Source of the DNA: Nitrospirota bacterium
GTDB lineage: Bacteria > Nitrospirota > Nitrospiria > 2-01-FULL-66-17
Direction: 5' to 3'
Assembly (NCBI GenBank): GCA_040757335.1
Contig: JBFLXB010000005.1
Span: 1 to 64,000, forward strand
Length of the DNA: 64,000 bases
The notes under the pieces were generated by a model. That model did no database searches. It saw only the letters and a list, made by a program, of their open reading frames with translations, and had not been told where the DNA came from. Positions within the stretch are counted from its first letter, which is position 1; each line of letters starts with the position of its first letter. A program made the translations under genes and the position numbers. Shown one piece after another: positions 57,648 to 64,000 of the stretch.

Positions 57648-58772
57648 ATGGGCAAGCCGAACATCTTGGTGGTGGACGACGATCCCGCGGTGGGCGCGTT
57701 GCTCGCCGAAACCGCGACCGCGTCGGGGTATGCCACGGTGGTGGTGACAGACGGCGCGGCCGCGTTGGACCGCATCCGCTCGGGCGAATTTGCGCTCGTG
57801 ATCACCGACATCCGCATGCCGGGACTCGACGGGATCGAACTGCTCCGCCGGATCAAGGCGTTCGCGCCCGAAGTGGAGGTGATCGTGGTGACGGCCTTGC
57901 CGGACGTTGAGCGCGCGAGGGACATGATCCGGCTGGGAGCCTCAGATTTTCTCACCAAACCGTTTCGTTTGGGGGAAGTGCGCTCGAGCGTCACTCGCGC
58001 CATCGACAAACACCTGGCGTGGAGAGAGCGCTGGACCCAGCAGCAGGACCTCAAGGCGCAGGTGGAACGCCAGGCGCGCCAAGTCAGAGAGCAACTGGTG
58101 ACGGCCCAAGAACGGTCCGCCGCGCTGCGCGACCGCCTCGACACGTTACGCGCCGCGTACGACGCCACGATCGAAGGGCTGATGTTCGCCCTCGATTCCC
58201 GCGACCGCGCGTCGCTGGGACACAGCCAACGCGTCGCGGTGTTTTCCGAAGAGATCGCGAAGACGCTGGGAGTGAGCGGCGCCGAGTTGGAAGCCGTCCG
58301 GCACGGCGCCATGCTCCACGACATCGGGAATATCGCGGTCCCGGACGCGCTGTTGCAGAAAGCGGGCAAGCTGACCGAAGACGAGTGGCCGCACGTGCGC
58401 AAACACGCCGAGCAGGGGTATCGCCTGGTCCAGTCGATCCCCTCCCTGGGTCGCGCGGCCGAGATCGTGCGACAGCACCACGAACGGTACGACGGGACCG
58501 GCTACCCGCAGGGGTTGGCCAAGGACGCGATCGCGCTGGGAGCGAGGATTTTCGCGGTGGCCGACACCTTTGACGCCATGACGTCGCACCGACCATACCG
58601 CGACGTGTCGACGTATCAGGAAGTCTGCGCGGAACTCGCCGGCTGCACCGGCACGCAGTTCGATCCGTTGGTGGTCGATGCCTTCATGCGAATTCCTGAG
58701 ACCACCTGGACCGAGCTGCGGCGTGCGGTGGAGTTGGTGACGCGGCAGTGGAAGTCCGCGGCCGGCTTTTAG
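57648..58772 (+). CDS. Response regulator with HD-GYP domain
   Basis: 374 residues from ATG 57648 (GGGAGG upstream). The receiver domain (about 5-120) has NILVVDDDPAVGALLAE with acidic pocket, phospho-acceptor Asp in VITDIRMPG, and Lys in FLTKPF. A coiled linker (about 125-180) leads to the HD-GYP domain, with HDIGNIAVPDALL, HHERYDGTGYPQGL and DTFDAM. HD-GYP domains degrade cyclic di-GMP. HDIGN has Asn where HDIGK is usual; the metal ligands are kept. No partner kinase is adjacent. Confidence 0.92.
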   Translation: MGKPNILVVDDDPAVGALLAETATASGYATVVVTDGAAALDRIRSGEFALVITDIRMPGLDGIELLRRIKAFAPEVEVIVVTALPDVERARDMIRLGASDFLTKPFRLGEVRSSVTRAIDKHLAWRERWTQQQDLKAQVERQARQVREQLVTAQERSAALRDRLDTLRAAYDATIEGLMFALDSRDRASLGHSQRVAVFSEEIAKTLGVSGAELEAVRHGAMLHDIGNIAVPDALLQKAGKLTEDEWPHVRKHAEQGYRLVQSIPSLGRAAEIVRQHHERYDGTGYPQGLAKDAIALGARIFAVADTFDAMTSHRPYRDVSTYQEVCAELAGCTGTQFDPLVVDAFMRIPETTWTELRRAVELVTRQWKSAAGF

Positions 58773-58936
58773 GCTGCTGAAAAAGCCCATCCGCGGCGTT
58801 GCCGCTGCGCGTCCGCTCCTCACGTACGCACTTAGTACGCTCCGGTGCGGGCGCTCGCGGCGCCTTGCGACCTACCTCAACCCTGAAGAATGTCGGAAGT
58901 CCCCGAAGGGGGCGGCTGGAGCTTTTTGAGCAGCCT
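58771..58936 (-). repeat. Interspersed palindromic repeat, copy E
   Basis: The arms AGGCTGCTGAAAAAGC and GCTTTTTGAGCAGCCT pair with one mismatch. The minus-strand core GAGCGTACTAAGTGCGTACGTGAG is identical in its central GCGTACTAAGTGCGTACGTGAG to copy C. About 45 nt of extra sequence sit in one half. It separates the two convergent HD-GYP genes and starts at the first one's stop. Confidence 0.8.
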
Positions 58937-58946
58937 GCGTTTCGCC

Positions 58947-60119
58947 TTAAGACGAAACGCGACGTGATGACAACATCGTGCCTACGTCTTCGCGCAATTC
59001 CTGCCATCGTCTTGCTGGCACGCTCATGAACGTGTCAACGACCTTCGGGTCAAACTGCGTGCCCGAGCAACGCTGTATCTCGGCCTTGGCGTGCTCGTAC
59101 GGCAGCGCGCGGCGGTAGGGTCGTTCCGAGGTCATGGCGTCAAAGGTGTCGGCCACCACGAAGATCCTTGCACCGAACAGGATATCCTCGCGACTGGCTT
59201 TGTTCGGGTACCCCAGACCGTCGAATCGCTCATGGTGGTGCAACACGATCTTGGCCGCGTCCTGCAGGAACGCGATGTCTTTGAGCATCTCGTAGCCGTA
59301 TTGGACGTGCCGGCGCATCTCCGTCCACTCCGCGTCGGTGAGTTTGGACGGCTTGCGGAGAATCGTATCCGGAACGCCGATTTTCCCGATGTCGTGCAGG
59401 ATCGCGCCGCGCTTGAGCGTCTCCAGCTCCGCGCCCTTCACGCCCAGCCGGTCTGCCAACTCGACGCTGTACACCGACACGCGCTGTGTGTGGCCCTGGG
59501 TTTCGTTGTCGCGGTAGTCGAGCGCCATGATGAGCGCGTCGATGGTGTCGTGGTAGGACTGTTCGAGCAACGTGAGGGTGTGGTCGAGTTCCTCGCGTCG
59601 CCGGCGCTCGAGCCGCAGGTGCTCGCGGATCTCGCGCGTCTGCTCGGCCACGCGCTGCTCCAGCGACCGGTGATACGCGCGATTCTCGACCAGGAGCTGT
59701 CGGCGTTCCAAGGCCTTCTCCACGTGGACGGCGAGTTCTTCGAGGTTGAACGGTTTGGTGATGTAGTCGTAAGCGCCCAGCTTCATGGCCTGCACCGCCA
59801 TCTGAGTGTCGGCGGCCGCGGTCAACATCACCACCGCGGTTTCCGGTCGGGTCTGGACCAGACGTTTGAGCAGATCAATGCCCGAGAGGCCGGGCATCAT
59901 GATGTCGCTGAGAACGAGGTGGATGGGTTCGCGCTCGAGAACTGCGAGCGCTTCATCCGCGCCGTTGGCGGTCCGGCACAGGTATCCCAAATGTGTGAGC
60001 TTGGTCGTCAACAGCTCGCGCACGTTGCGGTGGTCGTCGACGATCAAGATGCGCGCGGGCTCGTTCCGGATGTCCACTCGGCGTCTTAGTTCTGAAATTG
60101 AGGGAGTGCCGGGATCCAA
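58947..60119 (-). CDS. Response regulator with HD-GYP domain
   Basis: 390 residues from TTG 60119; GTG 60077 (start of VDIRNEPARILIVDDH) is an equally good start and neither has a strong ribosome site. The receiver has ILIVDDHRNVRELL, Asp in VLSDIMMPG and Lys in YITKPF. A coiled coil (about 155-195) joins the HD-GYP domain, which has the full HDIGKIGVPDTIL and HHHERFDGLGYPNK. It is a probable cyclic di-GMP phosphodiesterase. It is similar in layout to the convergent gene at 57648, so the two are likely old duplicates. Confidence 0.92.
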   Translation of the reverse strand: MDPGTPSISELRRRVDIRNEPARILIVDDHRNVRELLTTKLTHLGYLCRTANGADEALAVLEREPIHLVLSDIMMPGLSGIDLLKRLVQTRPETAVVMLTAAADTQMAVQAMKLGAYDYITKPFNLEELAVHVEKALERRQLLVENRAYHRSLEQRVAEQTREIREHLRLERRRREELDHTLTLLEQSYHDTIDALIMALDYRDNETQGHTQRVSVYSVELADRLGVKGAELETLKRGAILHDIGKIGVPDTILRKPSKLTDAEWTEMRRHVQYGYEMLKDIAFLQDAAKIVLHHHERFDGLGYPNKASREDILFGARIFVVADTFDAMTSERPYRRALPYEHAKAEIQRCSGTQFDPKVVDTFMSVPARRWQELREDVGTMLSSRRVSS

Positions 60120-60282
60120 CCGGCGATCGTCCGCCGGATCTGTCGGCTGGGAACCACGACCCAGATTACCTCAACGCGCGGGGCTTTGACAAGCCATTTG
60201 AAGGGGAGAGTCTCCCGGGCCGCCCCGCGCTTGACAAGCACCAACCGACTCGATATTCTCCGGCAGCACCGCGCGTGATTGT

Positions 60283-60358
60283 GGGGCTGTAGCGCAGTTG
60301 GGAGCGCGTCAGACTGGCAGTCTGAAGGTCAGGGGTTCGATCCCCCTCAGCTCCACCA
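60283..60358 (+). tRNA. tRNA-Ala (anticodon GGC)
   Basis: A 76-nt cloverleaf. Acceptor GGGGCTG/CAGCTCC contains the G3-U70 pair that marks alanine tRNAs. The D arm is GCGC...GCGC. The anticodon arm TCAGA-CTGGCAG-TCTGA gives GGC, and the T arm is AGGGG-TTCGATC-CCCCT-like. CCA is encoded. Its part from the anticodon loop onward is duplicated at 61286. Confidence 0.96.
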
Positions 60359-60361
60359 ACC
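60314..60361 (+). repeat. 48-bp direct repeat, copy 1 (tRNA-Ala anticodon loop to 3' end)
   Basis: The repeat starts exactly at the first base of the 7-nt anticodon loop (CTGGCAG) and runs through CCA plus three bases. It is identical to 61286-61333. This is the shape of an attachment site used by tyrosine integrases at tRNA genes. Confidence 0.9.
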
Positions 60362-60547
60362 CTCGCTTAATTCCTCTAAAGACGTCCCTGACTGCTGTAC
60401 TGACTCGTGTAACTGCGCCTGGGATGAGGCGGGTGTCGAAGTGCAGGCAGCGTGGTGTGGGCCCGCAAGGGGCTAACCTGGGCCCCGTACGCGGCGCCAT
60501 TCCCTGCACACAAGCTTGCATTCGTTGGATGGACAGTGGTAACGTAT

Positions 60548-60866
60548 ATGTTACCTAGAGTCGTCGAGTACCTCGAAGGAGAGCTCTCGCCGTTCGGGCG
60601 GTGGTTTGCGGCGCTCAACGCGCCGGCAGCGGCGAAGATCACCACGGGCGCTGTATCGGCTGGGCCAAGGCCACCGCGCCAACGTGAAGTCGGTCGGGCA
60701 AGGCGTCTCCGAATATAAAGTGGATTTTGGTCCGGGATATCGGATCTATTTCGGCCAAGAAGGGAACACGTTGATCATCCTGCTCGGCGGGGGAACGAAG
60801 AAGACCCAATCGCGCGATATCGACCTCGCCCATCGGCGCTGGGCGGCGTACAAGTCACGCAGGTAA
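60548..60866 (+). pseudogene. RelE/ParE-superfamily (HI1419/Gp49-like) toxin with a frameshift
   Basis: From ATG 60548 the frame reads VVEYLEGELSPFGRWFAALN then AAAKITT. The continuing toxin sequence (ALYRLGQGHRANVKSVGQGV, YKVDFGPGYRIYFGQEG, LLGGGTKKTQSRDI) is in another frame and ends at 60866. One extra G in the GGG at 60646-60648 explains the break. Restored, it would be about 105 residues, normal for the family. A sequencing error or programmed slip cannot be excluded. It pairs with the antidote gene 19 nt downstream. Confidence 0.7.
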
Positions 60867-60885
60867 CGATAAACGGGAGGATAAG

Positions 60886-61212
60886 ATGCCGGTCACACGA
60901 AGGTTCCGAATCACGGTCATGGAGCGGGCCGCCCGCGACGCGCGGTTTCGCCAGCACCTATTGACCGAGGCGATCAATCAACTCTTAACCGGCGATCTGC
61001 CCGCAGGCAAGGCGATGCTGCGCGACTACATCAACGCGACGATCTCCTTCGACCAGTTGGCGCACAGGCTCAAGAAGTCCAGCAAGAGCCTACACCGGAT
61101 GCTCGGCCCGCGAGGCAACCCGACCGCAGAGAACCTCTTCGGCATCATCAAGGCGCTCCAGGCGCATGAACGCGTGCAACTCCACGTGAAGTCGCAGCGA
61201 TCCGCCGCGTGA
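60886..61212 (+). CDS. Addiction-module antidote, HI1420-like helix-turn-helix protein
   Basis: 108 residues, ATG preceded by GGGAGGA. The DNA-binding region lies in FDQLAHRLKKSSKSLHRMLG followed by NPTAENLFGIIKALQAHE, the XRE-like fold of the antidotes paired with HI1419-type toxins. Toxin-first gene order is normal for this family. With the upstream toxin frameshifted, it may now only neutralise or repress. It lies inside the tRNA-bracketed cassette. Confidence 0.82.
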   Translation: MPVTRRFRITVMERAARDARFRQHLLTEAINQLLTGDLPAGKAMLRDYINATISFDQLAHRLKKSSKSLHRMLGPRGNPTAENLFGIIKALQAHERVQLHVKSQRSAA

Positions 61213-61285
61213 CGTTGGGGAATGCGGGCGTTCTTCGTGCTTGATGGCACTCTCTCACTCATGGTATCGTTCGGCTTCGTTTGCG

Positions 61286-61333
61286 CTGGCAGTCTGAAGG
61301 TCAGGGGTTCGATCCCCCTCAGCTCCACCAACC
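61286..61333 (+). repeat. 48-bp direct repeat, copy 2 (distal end of the tRNA-Ala cassette)
   Basis: A perfect copy of 60314-60361, 972 nt downstream, lacking the 5' half of a tRNA. It marks the other end of the toxin-antidote cassette. Confidence 0.9.
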
Positions 61334-61405
61334 TCCTTTCCAGTCGTCTGCTTCAGGGTTGTCGAAGTCTCAGGTTTGCGGTGATCCGGTTCGCGAAGTA
61401 AGTCC

Positions 61406-61756
61406 ATGAAAAACGCGGTGAAAGGGGTGTTGCTCTCGGCGCTGGTCTTTCCAGGCCTCGGGCAGATCGCGCTCAAGCGGTATCAGCGCGGGGTCGCGTT
61501 CATGCTCGCGACGCTGGCCGGCCTGGTGCTGGTTGTGGCCACCGCCACACGAGAGGCCGGGAGGATTCTTGCCACGATTGAATCGGAAGGCGGCGTCATT
61601 GATCAGGACGCGATGTCACGCGCCATTGCTCAGGCCACTTCCTGGTCCGGCAACCTCGCCTTCAACCTGTTCCTCGTCGCAATCGCGCTCTGCTGGATCT
61701 ACGCGGCAGTTGACGCCTATCGCATCGGCAAACAGCAGGACCTGCGCCAGCCTTGA
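61406..61756 (+). CDS. Small membrane protein of unknown function
   Basis: 116 residues. KGVLLSALVFPGLGQIALKR at the start, with the P-G-x-GQ motif, resembles TM2/DUF5683-type small membrane proteins. Two helices follow (about 31-48 and 82-104). GAAGTAAG lies upstream. It has no clear functional partner; tatD lies 37 nt downstream. Confidence 0.68.
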   Translation: MKNAVKGVLLSALVFPGLGQIALKRYQRGVAFMLATLAGLVLVVATATREAGRILATIESEGGVIDQDAMSRAIAQATSWSGNLAFNLFLVAIALCWIYAAVDAYRIGKQQDLRQP

Positions 61757-61793
61757 CTCACAGGAAGTCCCGGCCTCGGACGGACTGATTCTG

Positions 61794-62570
61794 ATGTTCA
61801 TCGACACCCACACCCATATCCACGGCCCTGAGTTCGATCCCGATCGCGACCTGGCCCTCGCCCGAGCGCGGTCCGCTGGGGTGGAGGTCTGCGTGGCGGT
61901 CGGGACCGATCTCGACGACAGTCGACGCGCGGTCGACCTCGCGGGCAAACATCCCGACGTCTTCGCGGCGGTGGGCGTGCATCCCCACGAAGCCTCGGGG
62001 GTCACCGCCGCCGGGCTCGAGGCATTGGCCCGCTTGGCCGGCTCGGAACGGGTGGTGGCGTGGGGGGAAACCGGGCTCGATTACTACTACCAGCACTCGC
62101 CGAAGGACGCGCAACGGGAGCGGTTTGCCGATCAGATGGCGGTGGCTTTTCGCCTGGGTTTACCGCTCATCATTCATACCCGAGATGCGTGGGAGGATAC
62201 GTTCCGAATGCTCGATGAGCATCCGCATCACGGCGGGGTCTTCCATTGCTTCACGGGTGAGCGCGAGCACGCCGAGGCCGCGATTTCGCGGGGATTTTTC
62301 GTGTCGTTTTCCGGCATCGTGACCTTCGCCAAGGCCCAAGCCCTGCAAGCGGTCGCGAGCCATGTGCCGCTCGACCGGGTCCTCATCGAGACCGACTGTC
62401 CCTTTCTGGCTCCGGTCCCGAATCGAGGCAAACGAAACGAGCCCGCGTTGGTGTCCCTGGTGGCCGCGAAGCTCGCGGAGCTTCGCGGCATGTCGGTGGA
62501 GGAGACGGCCCGGCATTCGCGCGGGAACGCGCGCCGGTGTTTCCCTCGCCTGGGCGCCGGCTGCCCCTGA
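61794..62570 (+). CDS. tatD: TatD-family metal-dependent DNase/hydrolase
   Basis: 258 residues from ATG 61794; a far upstream in-frame ATG (61533) would overlap the previous gene. The metal-binding signatures are FIDTHTHIH, GETGLDYYYQHSP, IIHTRDAWEDT, VFHCFTGE and the final acidic ETDCPFLAP. TatD enzymes are 3'-5' exonucleases or deoxyribonucleases of the amidohydrolase fold. Length is standard. Confidence 0.92.
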   Translation: MFIDTHTHIHGPEFDPDRDLALARARSAGVEVCVAVGTDLDDSRRAVDLAGKHPDVFAAVGVHPHEASGVTAAGLEALARLAGSERVVAWGETGLDYYYQHSPKDAQRERFADQMAVAFRLGLPLIIHTRDAWEDTFRMLDEHPHHGGVFHCFTGEREHAEAAISRGFFVSFSGIVTFAKAQALQAVASHVPLDRVLIETDCPFLAPVPNRGKRNEPALVSLVAAKLAELRGMSVEETARHSRGNARRCFPRLGAGCP

Positions 62571-62573
62571 ATT

Positions 62574-62602
62574 TTGACACGCCAGTCGGCGGATGTTACC
62601 TT
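62574..62602 (+). promoter_or_regulatory. Promoter of the Ser/Thr kinase gene
   Basis: TTGACA (62574-62579), a 17-nt spacer and TACCTT (62597-62602), 21 nt before the ATG. Confidence 0.6.
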
Positions 62603-62623
62603 ATCGCCGGGCGCGTCTATCTA

Positions 62624-64000
62624 ATGGATCTTCCAGCGCAATTCGGCAAGTACCTCTTGGTGCACCGGGTGGGGAGCGGGGGCATGGCGGAGCTGTTTCT
62701 CGCCAAGCAGACCGGCCTCAAGGGGTTCGAAAAAGTTCTGGCGATCAAGAAAATTCTCCCGCACCTGACGCAAGACCCCGAGTTCGTGTCGATGTTCGTC
62801 AACGAGGGGAAGCTTGCCGCGCTCCTGACGCACCAGCACATCGTCCAGATCTTTGACCTCGGGCACGTGGACGGCGCGTACTACCTCGCGATGGAGTACG
62901 TGATGGGCAAGGATCTGCGCACGGTCGCGGCTCGAGCGCGCGAACGCGGCGGGCGTCTGCCGATCGACCACGCCCTGTCGATCGTGAGCCGGGTCGCGAG
63001 CGGACTCGACTACGCGCACCGCAAGAAAGACCTCAACGGCCGGGATCTCAACATCGTGCACCGCGATGTGAGCCCGCAGAACGTGTTGGTGTCGTACGAG
63101 GGCGAGGTCAAACTCGTGGACTTCGGCATCGCGAAAGCCGCGGGCATCGGACAGGAAACGCGGACCGGGATCCTCAAGGGCAAGCTCGCCTACATGTCGC
63201 CCGAACAGGCCATGGGGCGAGCCATTGACCGGCGGTCCGACGTGTTCGCGTTGGGCATCGTGCTGTACGAGCTGTTGACTGGGCGGCGTCTGTTCAAGGG
63301 CGACAGCGATCTCAGCACGTTGGAGCAGGTGCGGACCGCCCACGTGGACCCGCCCAAACAGATCGACGCCGACATCCCGGACGCGCTCGAGGCTGCGGTG
63401 ATGACCGCGCTGGCGCGGGAGCCCGACCAGCGCTATCAGACCGCCGCGGACTTCCAAGCGGCGCTCGAAACCATCATCGCCCAGCGCGGACGGGGTTCCA
63501 GCACGCTGCACCTGTCCCAGTACATGGCCTCGCTTTTTGCCGATGACCAGCGCATGGACAATGAGCGACTGCAGTCCGTCCACCAAGAAACCGTCAGGGT
63601 TTCAGCGTCCCCACGATCCTCGGTCGCGCCCACTCGCTCGCAGGAGCAGCCGCGTCGCAGGCCGCCTTCCCGGCCGGCTCCACGTCCGGAGCCGCCGCGC
63701 GAGCGCCATCCGATCCGCGCGGCCCTGCTCGGGGCAGTGGTATTGTTCCTCTTGGGGAGCGGGACAGTCGTCGCGACGCCTGGGTTGTTGGCCTGGATGC
63801 GCGATCAACCCGATCAGGTGGCGCGGGTCGGGGACCTGCTGGAGATGAAGTTACGGGAAGTGGGCTTGGCCCGTCTGGTCCCTGAGCCGCCTGGGCAGGG
63901 ACGCTCTGCTCCACCGCAGGCCGGTGAGATCGTGGTTTCCACCGAGGCGGCTGCCATGGCCGCTGCTCCGCCCGACGCCGGGCAGCCACCGCCTCCGCCG
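62624..64000 (+). CDS. Membrane-anchored Ser/Thr protein kinase, cut by the window end
   Basis: 459 codons are visible from ATG 62624 and the frame is open at the edge. The kinase domain (about 8-280) has the Gly loop VGSGGMAELFLA, Lys in LAIKKILPH, the catalytic IVHRDVSPQNVLVS and KLVDFGIAKAAG, then KLAYMSPEQAMG. HRDVSPQN instead of HRDLKPxN is typical of the myxobacterial/deltaproteobacterial-style kinases. A Pro/Arg-rich linker precedes one membrane helix (about 370-392), then a Pro/Ala-rich outer part begins. Signal and targets are unknown. Confidence 0.92.
   Translation, partial: MDLPAQFGKYLLVHRVGSGGMAELFLAKQTGLKGFEKVLAIKKILPHLTQDPEFVSMFVNEGKLAALLTHQHIVQIFDLGHVDGAYYLAMEYVMGKDLRTVAARARERGGRLPIDHALSIVSRVASGLDYAHRKKDLNGRDLNIVHRDVSPQNVLVSYEGEVKLVDFGIAKAAGIGQETRTGILKGKLAYMSPEQAMGRAIDRRSDVFALGIVLYELLTGRRLFKGDSDLSTLEQVRTAHVDPPKQIDADIPDALEAAVMTALAREPDQRYQTAADFQAALETIIAQRGRGSSTLHLSQYMASLFADDQRMDNERLQSVHQETVRVSASPRSSVAPTRSQEQPRRRPPSRPAPRPEPPRERHPIRAALLGAVVLFLLGSGTVVATPGLLAWMRDQPDQVARVGDLLEMKLREVGLARLVPEPPGQGRSAPPQAGEIVVSTEAAAMAAAPPDAGQPPPPP

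Noticed and set aside
61286-61333. A second tRNA-Ala gene
   Set aside because: Only the sequence from the anticodon loop onward is present; no D arm or 5' acceptor strand precedes it.
61255-61476. Minus-strand frame containing GIEPLTFRLP
   Set aside because: This peptide is a well-known artefact of translating tRNA antisense sequence.

Overview
This is a GC-rich bacterial chromosome segment. The gene content points to an autotroph, or descendant of one, that uses the reductive TCA cycle. The window has a two-subunit ATP-citrate lyase, a fumarate reductase/succinate dehydrogenase-like pair, succinyl-CoA synthetase and a monomeric NADP isocitrate dehydrogenase. It also has tandem cytochrome bd-like oxidase genes with c-type cytochromes. 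Together these suggest Nitrospirota (Nitrospira/Leptospirillum relatives). That placement is inference from gene content, not from a marker gene.

Layout. (1) 1-16.8 kb: a surface polysaccharide locus, all on the plus strand. It begins just after an ISL3-type transposase tail and holds a flippase, a carbamoyltransferase, a polymerase-like protein, four glycosyltransferases of two folds, a methyltransferase and an asparagine synthase. It then continues into an epimerase, a WecA-like initiating transferase and a CapD/WbpM-like dehydratase. The first 9.5 kb is visibly more AT-rich than the rest, as expected of a transferred O-antigen cassette. (2) 16.7-20.7 kb: a pile of toxin-antitoxin (TA) genes, intact and broken (MNT/HEPN, Phd/VapC, VapBC). 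Most of it lies between two imperfect copies of the 3' end of the upstream dehydratase gene. (3) 20.8-29.5 kb: a small protein probably linked to 2-oxoacid:ferredoxin oxidoreductase, three envelope proteins, ATP-citrate lyase and the fumarate reductase-like pair. (4) 29.6-33.6 kb, minus strand: the Anbu peptidase operon (ATP-grasp, alpha-E, transglutaminase, Anbu). (5) 33.7-42.4 kb: sucCD, a peroxiredoxin, anmK, clpC, tsaD and an SDR. (6) 42.4-51.1 kb: the cytochrome/oxidase cluster, with one oxidase copy cut by an in-frame stop, then idh. (7) 51.3-57.3 kb: a small membrane peptide, a phoX/tatA debris patch, typA, guaBA and a cold-shock gene with a structured leader. (8) 57.6-64 kb: two convergent HD-GYP response regulators, tRNA-Ala(GGC) with a TA cassette bracketed by a 48-bp copy of its 3' part, tatD and the start of a Ser/Thr kinase.

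The most unusual structure is at three scales. First, there are two TA clusters, each bracketed by duplicates of the 3' end of the gene they sit behind. Second, a family of intergenic repeats has a shared core but different outer arms that stay self-complementary in each copy. Third, the oxidase cluster shows duplication, a nonsense codon and two CxxC motifs that lack the heme-ligand histidine.
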